Source: Anolis sagrei
Taxonomy: Eukaryota; Chordata; Lepidosauria; Squamata; Anolidae
Assembly (NCBI RefSeq): GCF_037176765.1
Contig: NC_090022.1
Span: forward strand, 78,952,209-79,016,208
Direction: 5' to 3'
Length of the DNA stretch: 64,000 nucleotides
Numbering within the stretch: the first letter of the stretch is position 1; every line of letters starts with the position of its first letter. This document shows positions 54,901 through 64,000 of this stretch, one piece after another. The position numbers and the translations under genes were made by a program. A model generated the notes under the pieces. The model did not search any database. It had not been told where the DNA came from and worked only from the letters and a program-made list of their open reading frames with translations.

Positions 54901-57900
54901 TCTCCTGGTGCATAGGAATGACGGACCAGGAGAAAGGAGAGGAGGAAAATCGCTCCTGTCTCCCACCCTTCTCATGTGCCAGGAGAGCTATGGCACCATG
55001 CTAATGGAGGTTGTGTAGATTTTTATTTTAAAAATAGGTTGGGGGGTGGGGGGGTGGCTTGAGGAAGGGGTTAGTGTGTCCGGGTGTTCTCCTAGAAGGT
55101 TCTGGGAGCACATCTGAACACCCAGCCGCAAAAGCGTGTGCTTTTGTGGCTGCTGTGTGGACAACACTCTACCCCAACCCAGATTTCTTACACCCAGTTC
55201 AAAGCAGATTTTACTGCTGTGTGGAACCGCCCTCAGCCTCAAATAGGAAAAAAATAATTAAAAAACTGAAAGGTGCTGATTATCCATGACTTTTTGGAAA
55301 AACAAAAGTTGGAGGGTTTGGGGAAATTCCTAAATTTAAAACTGCTGTTGTGAGAGGTCTTGATGAGCCCAAGCACATTTTTCACCACATATACCCCTGG
55401 TGTAAACATATCCTGATTTTTCATGGAAGGATTACCTTGTTAAGGAGCCTAACAAGGACATTATTTATGTTTGGCTCAGGAGAAATGCTAATATTCATTT
55501 GTTCAAAATGCAGAATACATTTAACATTCATTTGCTATGACTCCTCTTATACCAAAGATATACAATAACTTTTCTTGTTTCTCCTTCTGTGTGCTTTAGA
55601 TGTTGTTGCCCAACATGGCAGAGAGGTAAGGGCACCTGTTTCTGTTTACTACTGATAAATTGTTTGCAAATGCTGCACTGGTCAGCAGCTAGTTCTACTA
55701 GAGATATACGTTGAGAAGTGTGGATAGAGTATCTGGTCCTCTCCCCTCTGAACAGGGTTGTTGTCCATGATTGCATCAATTAATTGTTAAATGTATAGGT
55801 GTAGTTGGGAATAGCTGTTACTAAAATGACTGCAATTAAATTAGATTATAATAAGACATCCTTATTTATGGGGGATGCATTCTGAAACAAACCAAGTTAC
55901 CAACAAAAAAAACTGGTAACTTGGAATACCATTAAAAACAAATGACTTCCAGTTCCAGCATACCATAGAGTTATGCTGGGAGATCTACAGATTCCTAGAG
56001 AAGTTATTTGTTAGATTCCCCAGCATTACTGTATGCAAACTTTTTGAGGAAGCATGCCCTAGAATTGCACTGGAGGATATAGCAGACCATAGTCTAGAGA
56101 GTATGGGAAATCACCGATGCAGTTTCCATGATTAAGGGGGTCTTATAATAATTCATGATGACTGGATGAAACTAAATGTCTCCAAATATCGTTTGCTGGA
56201 AGTTCCAAAAGTTGTAAAATTCCAGCTCTCGTTTTCCCTCACTGTGGGTTTTTCTGCCTAAGGCTAATGGTGGTTTCGGTCCAACAATATCTGGAGTGTC
56301 TCATGTTGCCTTTTCCTGATTTTGGGGGGAGGGGGGGGGGGCTCTACTCATGAAATCACTGGAAGCACTCGCTGGACCTATGAGTTACCAGGATGCCAAG
56401 ACAGAGAATTCTTCAATGAAAACCATACCATTATTGCAACAGTGTACAGAATGTCCAGTGTTTCCATTGATAATGAATAATGGGAGAGTTAGTAGAGCTA
56501 TTCAGAACTAGAGAGCTATAAAGAAAGGTGTGTTTTCAAAGATTGCTTCTGTTTCTTTCAGTCCACTTACTGCAGTGAATACCTAAACACAGCAGTATAC
56601 TGCACCAGAGAATATGAGCCTCACTGTGGGACAGACAGACAGACCTACGGAAACAAATGTGCATTTTGCAGGGCAGCTGCGTAAGTATATAAATATATAC
56701 AGCTGGGAAAATTATACAATTATAATTGCTGTGTTGTTTTTAGGTTCACTCTTGCCTAAGATGTACACAATGAATTTCATGCATTTAGATTGTAAACCTG
56801 AAGGCAGGATAAAGCACCATGTACAATGATATGTCACTTAGCCTTAGAAAACTATTAATGTATCAGTTAACTCAATGACTGCCAAATGTGTGGCCTCTGT
56901 TCAGATCTCTTGTAAAGATATCTTCCTGATTTCATTACACAAACTGGTTTTGCCAAAGTTGAATGAACTCAGGTCTCTCTATTCAGAAATATCCACTATT
57001 GTACAACCCCGTGTCTGTGTGACTAGTATTCATGGTTTCATTTATCCACATCTGATAAGATGTCTTCCCTAGGCATATTTCTAGATCTTCCAGCATGACT
57101 CTATGGTGTTCTTGGGCCAGAAATCCTTTATTTCAATAGGATTTACTATTACCTATAGTTTTATGTATATATGTAAAGTCCAGGAATGTATCCCCCATGG
57201 ATACAGGGGCATACAGAAGTGTTTTCTTCATGACCTGTCACCAGGACAAAGTACATGCAAACCAACATTGCCTTTAGTAAGAAAAGAGTCAGACCTGCCT
57301 AAGGCTAATGGAGGTTTGCAGTATGTCCTTAATTCTTTTTAAATTTTTCATGGTGGTCAAAGGCAATGCTATCCCCAAAGCCCTGTAGCTGGCGGCTCAC
57401 ATCTGCCAAACATGACATTGGTGGCTTTTCAAAAAGCTATCCAGGGTGCTGAATCCTATCCTTAAGCAAGCTCAGTACTTTGGATAGATAATTAAAAGTT
57501 TTAAAAAATGCAGAGTTGATTCACCACCCCCTGGACATGAAGGCCACTAAATGCAACTGAATGAGATGTTGCTATTGCAGTGATGGGCAACCTTTTGAGC
57601 TTGGTGTGTCAAAATTTGCCAAAAACCTGAGCACAGCTTGGGTGGGGTGTCGACTTCGAGAGAAAAAAACCACATAATTCTGCAGTATTTATAGTTTAAA
57701 TAAGAAAAATGTATATTCCATGCTGAGTTATGGCATGAACAATGCTCAAACGTGCAACCTTTTACAAATTTAAGGATGGAATTAGATTGGCTCTTATAAG
57801 GTGTACTTCTCTGTATGCGGCCGCATGTGGCCGCATGTCATCAAAAATAGCCATGCGTGACAGTGCTGACACGCATGTCATAGGTTCACCATCACGGTGC

Positions 57901-60153
57901 TATTGCATCCTAAAGTTAGCAAGAATATTTATAATAATATTTATAACACCACCAGTAACAGAAGAGATCTGTTTGAGTACATGTGCCTACAGGCCAATTG
58001 CAGTCTGCCATGTCATTTTATGTGGGCCTACAGATGCTGGGCTACAACTCCTGTATTCCTCATCATTAGACATCATGGCTAGAACTGATGATACAGTGAT
58101 ACAGTAACATCTGAGAGGCTGTAGTTTGTTCTGTTTAGTCAGGATAGTGGGGTTTGAATTTAGATATAAAGCATGTGGAAATGATGACTGACTTTAAAAT
58201 CTCCTTTAACTTTTCCCCAACCTCAGAGTCAAAAGTGCTGTTGGGTTGCAATTCCCATTATCCCCAATCCGCATGACAGATCATAAAAAGTGATGAGAGT
58301 TTTCATTCAATAACATCTCAGGACCAAAATTGTGTAAAAACTAAAGAGCATCAATCACTGTGTAAAAAAAATGTGGTTGGATTCTTCATCCATAGATTCA
58401 ACGCCCATTTGAAGGAAACCATCAGGATGATTTGGCCCTTGATAAAAATAGGTTTGACACCCCTGTGATAGAGGGAATTGCTGGGTGCCAATGATGGCTC
58501 CTCATTAATTTCCCTGGAAGTAAAAAAGGGAAAAAGAATGAATCTGAGTGATACACAGCAGTCAATGTGGATACAAAGGTCTGCACCTTTAAGGTAATTC
58601 TGCAAGGAAGTGTAATCATATGACCAATGCAATGCTTTTAATGTGTATAGTACACATTGAAAGAGTTTCAGAGAGACTTCTGATGATTTGTTGTGTTTTG
58701 GAACAAAAAAAACCTGTCATGCCAGGCAATTTCTATAAAACAAGTACTCTGTGACTTTCAGGGTTACAAGATTTCACAAAAATAACAGAGTCTTGAGGTT
58801 TACAAAATAACAAATTCAATTTGTGATAAGCTTTTGTGGGTTGCTGCTTGCAAAACCTCATACTATATGGAAAAAATGTTAGTACTGATGGTTCCATGCA
58901 GTTTCTCCTTCTAGACTCTGTTACAATCCAAACAGAAAAGGGCCATTACCCCAGAACAAAGTACTCCCTTGAAGAGGGTTTGAAGAGTGATTTGTTTTGG
59001 ATTCCTTCCAAGTTGTAGCTGCCATATCTCCCTAAGATTATGAGGCAATCAGAGCTACGTCTTGGATCTGATGCAAGTTTCTGGTGTTGAATGGACAGCC
59101 AGGCATTCCAGTGCTTGTGGAGGCAGAATTATTGCTTCCCTGGAGAGCTCTTTGCTTCTGGTCAGGACTGGTAAACAAATAATACAAACTGCTACTGCAG
59201 TGACCATAATTCCTGTATGTCTGAAAGTAAAACTGAGTATATTTCAGACAGAAAATTTTGATGCAGATTATAAAGAGAAAGAGGCACCTGTATATCTTGT
59301 TGTGTAATCCTGAAAATATTACTACCTTAAACCATGGATTGGATTGCTTGCACCAGTGGGCTAAGGCTAGCCTTTATTGGCAGCCAAGGGAGCCTGCTAC
59401 TTGAATTAGTAAAACTGCTGTTCTCTATGCCTTGTCCTTTGATTGCCATGGTTCCATCCTATGGAATTCTGGGATTTGCAGTTTGGGAGGGCAGTATTTA
59501 AAATACTCAGCCAGAGAGCTTTAGAGCTACACTAAACTACAAATGCTAGGACTACATAGGATGCTGCCATTGCAGTTAAAATGGAATCATGGTGCTATAA
59601 TTGTGTTGTGTGAAAAGGACATGAGGCCTGTTTAATTAGGCTTATTTCTCTGTAGCAATACATAATAGCCTAAATACCCTAAAGGCACCAGATCCCGTCT
59701 GATCTTGGAAGCTAAGCTGGGTTAGTCATGGTTAATACCAGGCTGGGAAACTGCCAAAGAATAGAAAATGTTTCAGGCTATATTTCAAATAAGGGAACTG
59801 AAAACCCACTTTTAACTATATCTTGCCTTAGAAAAATCTATGAAATTCATGGGGTTGCCATAAGTCAGTGCGGAACTTGAAGACACGCATATATTTATAT
59901 GCATAGGTTTGCCTGTCAATGGGCTGGTCATCTTTAGCAGCTGCTCTACCCAACTATGTTTACAAATGAAAGACCACAAATAAATATTAGAGAACTCCAT
60001 ATCAGAATCTCACAACCTGCACTCCCGTTATATGCATGTATATGTATTCATGTTTCTACACATTCAAGCACAGTTTTCATTTAGACATGCAATTTTTTTT
60101 CTCCTAGGAGAAGTAATTGGAGACTTGGTTTTCAACACTTGGGGAGATGCTAA
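51906..60153 (+). CDS. Gene 5: secreted single-domain Kazal inhibitor, P1 Arg
   Basis: Exons are 51906-51963, 55600-55625, 56562-56680 and 60108-60153, phases 1, 0, 2, giving 82 aa. The signal peptide is [20 protein letters not shown], with cleavage likely after VVA. The Kazal domain has [33 protein letters not shown] and finally HLGRC, where the protein ends directly after the sixth cysteine. The CSEY start and TYGNKC..FC segment are also found in avian ovomucoid third domains. The Cys1-Cys2 loop is longer than in genes 2 to 4, so exon 3 is 119 nt instead of 110. P1 is Arg, predicting trypsin-like targets. The exon 1 donor is GTAGGT rather than GTRAGT. Intron 3 (3.4 kb) holds a 320-bp hAT-type element and a 5S-derived SINE. 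Confidence 0.9.
52459..52877 (-). mobile_element. Short L1-like LINE 3' insertion with 15-bp target duplication
   Basis: TAACCACATAACTTT occurs at 52444-52458 and 52878-52892. On the minus strand the insert ends with an AATAAA-containing tail (caataaagttattcattaa). The long duplication and 5' truncation are the signature of target-primed reverse transcription. No coding part remains. Lies in intron 1 of gene 5. Confidence 0.65.
53000..54540. other. Intron 1 of gene 5, central part
   Basis: Apart from an AAAC microsatellite (about 53648-53669) nothing recognised. Confidence 0.45.
54553..55235. mobile_element. Probable composite palindromic DNA element
   Basis: The outer ends cagggcgcatccagacagcc and, inverted, gagggcggttccacacagca are alike. 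Inside, cctccattagcatggtgccg (near 54877) pairs with its inverted copy near 55008 over about 37 nt with few mismatches. No clear 8-bp flank duplication. Confidence 0.45.
55855..56170. mobile_element. Tigger-like palindromic repeat fragment
   Basis: atccttatttatgggggatg on the left and ccatgattaagggggtct on the right look like the inverted ends of a Tc1/mariner-derived element. Confidence 0.35.
57578..57897. mobile_element. 320-bp hAT-type MITE with perfect 8-bp target duplication
   Basis: Left end CAGTGATGGGCAACCTTTTG; right end, inverted, CCGTGATGGTGAACCTATGA, a Charlie-like pair. TGCTATTG flanks at 57570-57577 and 57898-57905. Lies in intron 3 of gene 5. Confidence 0.88.
57920..59670. other. 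Intron 3 of gene 5, middle part
   Basis: Fragments of palindromic MITEs: 58020-58080 (gatgctgggctacaactcct), 58210-58270 (ttgggttgcaattcccatta), and 59450-59610 with inverted ggaattctgggatttgcagt / actacaaatgctagg. No exon seen. Confidence 0.4.
59682..59890 (+). mobile_element. 5S rRNA-derived SINE
   Basis: caccagatcccgtctgatct, tggaagctaagctgggttag and ataccaggctgggaaactgc follow the 3' two-thirds of 5S rRNA. The body then reads gaaattcatggggttgccat and ends gaagacacgcatata. It ends about 220 nt before the last exon of gene 5. Confidence 0.75.
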
Positions 60154-60278
60154 TGAAGTCTCTGCAGTTGCAATTGAGCACTACATTTTCCTGTTCTGTT
60201 CCCATGAAAAACATGAGGATTCTCAGAGTTAACTTGTAATCTATGAAAGTTGTTTCTCTTCCTTTGATATTCATCTTC

Positions 60279-60284
60279 AATAAA
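60279..60284 (+). terminator. Poly(A) signal of gene 5
   Basis: AATAAA in cttcaataaagtcg, 126 nt after the stop. Confidence 0.75.
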
Positions 60285-61750
60285 GTCGAACTGACTCCTA
60301 TTTGCACAATGTCTGCCTTCTAAATATAACCGATATAACTTAGATTTCACATGCTCTAGATGGCTCCATTGTCCTCCTTCTCTGGGTGACTCTGTTACAG
60401 ACTTTCTATGCTTTCCTGCCATTTCTTATTAATAACATGGTGCTTACTTACTGTAAAATAATGTGGGAAAACTTTGCCTTTTTTACAGAAAGCTTCAGGA
60501 AAATATTGTCAATACAATTAGGAATTATAGATTTTTAAAAAAATATTTATAGTTTCTATCTGGAAAAAGAAATCCTTGCTCAAGAGTATGGAGATTAAGT
60601 CAGCTTTCCAAAGCTGTAACTGCAATACAAGTTTGGCTTTACCATATGTCAAGGCCCTGCTGTCTCTTGCCCTGTCATTTCCCTGGTACATTACTTCATC
60701 TCCTAGCAAAGGTTGGTGGAGGCAGCATTCCTAGTTAAGGCCAAAAAACAAACAAACCCCAGAGCAATGAAACAGAGCCAATCCAAGACAATTTACGTAC
60801 AATGTGTACCCTAAGGTTGAGTCTCAGTGGTACCAGCCAGCCATCAAAGCCTCTTCTACACAGCTATTTAATCCAGGTCAGGACATGAATTAAAGAGAGT
60901 CAGTTCACTGTGGAAGGCCTACACAGGCTCCCCAGGAACCAGTTCCAAGCTGGGCTGCAAAGATCTGTTAAGTACTGATCAATCTGTTTCGAGGATTATT
61001 TTTTCCCCTAGCTCCTTCAGTGAGATACATTGAAAAAGAAAACAGCTTATCTGAGGAGAAACTGTACTAAAGCTATTCAGGACAAAAGAAGAAAGGAAAA
61101 GTGTGCATTCCCATGGGAATACTGTGGTTTCCTCTCCAGAGGGGGACAGGGAGGGCTTGTTAACCTTTGGGTCGAGCTGTGTATCTGGCTTCTTTCTCTG
61201 AATGCTTCAGTGGTAGCTCTATTCTCACAAGCTCTCTGCATTGTGGTCTCAGACTCCTGTTCTACAGTGCCTGTGTAAATGGGGTCTTAGTCAATGTGAA
61301 ACTACCTTAAAATCTGACAACTTAGTACTGATGGCAGAAAAATTGCAGAAGCATCTTTCCCTATCCCTGGAAGTATAAATAAAATATAAATATACCTTAG
61401 TTAAGGCAGTGGTGTCATTAGGTTGGTGTCACCCAATGTGGTAACACATTGTTTCTGTCTCTATCTCAATCTTTCTCACACAGAGACACACATAACACAT
61501 CGCAATTGTAGAGATGGGCAACAGAGGCAGGTATTAAGAGTTAAAGGCACAGCACAGCAAGTGCCATGAGTGAGAGGAGAGGGAGCATGTTTAACTTTGA
61601 GGGTCACTACATGTAGGAGAAGAACAAAAATAAAGGCTCAGTTGGTGGCACATGGAACCAAGGATCATGATGGTGATATTGTTATTAGTATTAGTATTAG
61701 CACTATTTTTTTTACTTACATAGCACCATCAAATGTACATAATGCTTTAA
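60285..61750. other. Downstream flank of gene 5
   Basis: No further Kazal exon or other coding exon seen; no named repeat. Confidence 0.45.
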
Positions 61751-61754
61751 GAAA

Positions 61755-61905
61755 AATTAATAATAAAACTTTATTTATATCTTGCCCTATCTCCCTGACG
61801 GGACTTAGGGCAGTTTCCAACAAAAACATGGCAAACATTTAATGCTGTAATTAACAAAACAAAAACAAATAACCTAAGCAATGGTGCTGCCAAAAACATA
61901 ATTTA
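61755..61905 (-). mobile_element. L2-type LINE 3' tail
   Basis: actttatttatatcttgccc and tgacgggacttagggcagtt, inverted tail. Confidence 0.6.
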
Positions 61906-61917
61906 AAATATATGCAT

Positions 61918-62118
61918 GGTGGTAGTTTGAGTGTTGGACTAAGTCTCTGGAGACCATGGTTCGATTCCTGGCTTGGCTATGGAAACCGACTGAGTAACCC
62001 TGAGTGAGTTACAACACTCTCAGTCCCAGAAAACCCCATGATAGATTTTGCCTTGGGGTTGCCATAAATCATAAGTGACCTGAAGGCACACAACAACAAC
62101 AACAACAACAACAACAAC
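61918..62118 (+). mobile_element. tRNA-type SINE with (CAA)n tail
   Basis: ggtagtttgagtgttggact, ggttcgattcctggcttgg (box B-like), gatagattttgccttggggt and a CAA run at 62088-62117. Confidence 0.7.
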
Positions 62119-62148
62119 GCACATACACACTGAGAGGAAGAGATAGCA

Positions 62149-62212
62149 AACACCAAATTGTACAATTGCAAAACAATTGTAACACCAAATTGTACAATTG
62201 CAAAACAATTGT
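62149..62212. repeat. Perfect 2 x 32-bp tandem duplication
   Basis: 62149-62180 and 62181-62212 are identical. Each unit contains the small palindrome acaattgcaaaacaattgt. Confidence 0.95.
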
Positions 62213-62219
62213 AAGTGTA

Positions 62220-64000
62220 AACGAAGCGCATAAAACAAAACAGAATAAGTTACTATGCTTCATTCGAATACTATTAGAATTCTCAACCCTTGAATAATTA
62301 TAGAGCAAAGAAGCACCAACAGGTCTGGGGAAGGAGCAATACCAAAACTATTTTGGGTGTGGAGCAAACCCAGAGAGGCCTTTGCTTGAAAGGGATGAGT
62401 CAATGGAGACACTTGCTCACTTGTTATTGGAAATGCTGTCAGGTTTAATAGCAGGGTATTAAAATATGAGCTTTGTGTAACCACATACACAAGCTGTAGA
62501 TGGTTCTTATAAAAACTGTCTCCTACAAGGAGGAGGAAAAGGAATCTATTTATCAAGGGGGAAAAGGTGTTCTACAATATAATGTTAATAATGAGTACTT
62601 GTTAATAAATATTTTCCAGAAAGTTAAATTGTTGAGAATGAGTACTGAAGAATGCGGTTTTGTAAAAAGATGACTTCTCTCACCAAACCCATACCTCTTT
62701 CATACCATTCAATTCAATCCCATTAATTTCCATTACTCCATGCTATAAAAATCTGCAGTGTTTGAGACATTTAAAAAAACCATTGCCAGAGAGCTCTAGT
62801 GCCTGGCAAAACTACAAATCCTATTGTTCCATCTTGGAACGATAATCTTGGAGGGAAATAATTTCCTACCAATTTATGTTTTTCCTCCATTTTTAAAATC
62901 CAGATTTTAATTAAAAATGCAAATAAAAACATTCATTAGCATAAACATACTTGAACCACAATTACATAATTAATTACACCATTTAGCTCAGCAACATATA
63001 TTTCTAATTATATGTAAATCTAAAATACAAAAGTATTCATTAGTTTTTTAAAGGAGTTCCTGTTTCCCTTTTATTGGTGATTTTTTTAATAGTTTAAGGT
63101 TTTGTTTGTCTTCCATTCCAACTAATTTCTGAATTAACATTCATAGGTCTCTGCTTCCAGTTCTCAGAAATGGCAAAATCCATGTGGAAATATTCCTCTT
63201 TCTTTTTTTTTTCTTTCTTTCTTCCTTTCTTTTTTTACACAGGCAATGGGACATAATACTTGAATTTGTCTTTTTGGGGTTTTTTTTATTTAGCTAGTTT
63301 TCTTTTCTCAGGTCCTCACTGACAAACATGGAAGTGTATGCTAGGAAACATTCATACTTCCAATGCCCCACTTTCATTATGAACTCATAATTGTTCCATG
63401 TGATTTTGTTGTTGGCCACAATCCCTGTTAACCCCTTACATTGGCTACATTGGCTAGGGATTACTTGCTTCACAATTAAATGACATCTGGAGGGCCACAG
63501 GTGTGGTTGAACGTATGTCAGAACAATGGACTTCTTCAAGTACACTTGATTTTATATGAACACAAGAGCATAAGTTGCTTGTCCTTTTTGAGATTGTGAG
63601 TTGGACTCAAGCAAAGCCATGCTTAGAGCAGACCTGCTAAAATCAATAAGACATAAGTTTGCCATAGGTGTTAACATGATCTGCCTTAGTATGGTTGAGG
63701 ATGCATCTACAATGAATAATTAATGCAGTTTGACCTCACTTTAACTGTACTGGCTCAATGGAATACTGGGATTTATAACACAGTCCAACCAAAAAAAAAC
63801 CCCCTTTTCTTGGTGCCGAGGTTGTTTGGAAAGACCTACTATATCGAATGACTGGATAGTTTGTATCATAAATCTGTGGTTTTAGTATGAAATAAGCAGA
63901 TTTCCATGTAGTACACTTTTTCTTTGATGTTTAATATATTTCTTTCATGCTCAAAACATGCAACTGTAATTTCAACACTACATTGAAATATCCTGATTTT
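62220..64000. other. End of window, nothing recognised
   Basis: AT-rich. Possible MITE fragments at 62750-62840 and 63735-63790 (ttaactgtactggctcaatg). No coding exon. Confidence 0.4.

Noticed and set aside
57742-58107. 121-codon frame in gene 5 intron 3
   Set aside because: Starts inside the 320-bp hAT-type element and continues past its end into MITE fragments.
11588-59890. Functional 5S rRNA genes
   Set aside because: The 5S-like segments lack the 5' third, are diverged, and run into SINE bodies, so they are retroposed derivatives.

Overview
The window looks like nuclear DNA from a squamate reptile, probably a lizard. The genes have introns and the base composition is AT-rich. The repeats are the squamate set: 5S rRNA-derived and tRNA-derived SINEs, CR1/L2-type LINEs, Penelope-like fragments, and many short palindromic hAT-type elements. 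No species can be named from the sequence alone.

The genic content is one tandem cluster of five small Kazal-type serine protease inhibitor genes (SPINK/ovomucoid family), all on the + strand. They lie at 6033-13168, 16197-20473, 32285-36338, 44306-49277 and 51906-60153. I rebuilt each from splice sites. All share one plan: a signal-peptide exon ending in phase 1, a 23-29 nt exon ending in phase 0, a Kazal exon ending in phase 2, and a short last exon carrying the sixth cysteine. The first gene repeats the Kazal exon pair and is double-headed. The others have one domain. The P1 (specificity) residues read along the cluster are Arg and Leu (gene 1), Phe (gene 2), Ala (gene 3), Leu (gene 4) and Arg (gene 5). 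That predicts a set of secreted inhibitors aimed at trypsin-, chymotrypsin- and elastase-like proteases. Genes 3 to 5 resemble the third domain of avian ovomucoid. Gene 2 is open throughout with good splice sites, but its start codon is ATT, so it is a probable recent pseudogene.

Layout: 1-5900 holds LINE fragments, including an L2/CR1-like element with a YVDD reverse transcriptase. Gene 1 follows, with SINEs and a Penelope-like copy in its introns. A 280-bp hAT-type element with perfect 8-bp target duplications lies just past its end. The 11.8 kb gap between genes 2 and 3 holds a probable solo LTR and a composite 3556-bp hAT-like element. That element has a perfect 8-bp duplication, a nested CR1 copy, a string of palindromic elements and a GC-rich inverted-repeat core. 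The 8 kb gap between genes 3 and 4 is mostly an unclassified repeat with internal repetition plus LINE fragments. A fossil LTR element lies between genes 4 and 5. After gene 5 only SINE and LINE tails and unclassified DNA are visible.

No RNA genes (apart from RNA-derived SINEs), CRISPR arrays or prokaryote-type features were seen. Repeat names come from recognising motifs by eye, not from a library search, so family names below superfamily level are tentative.
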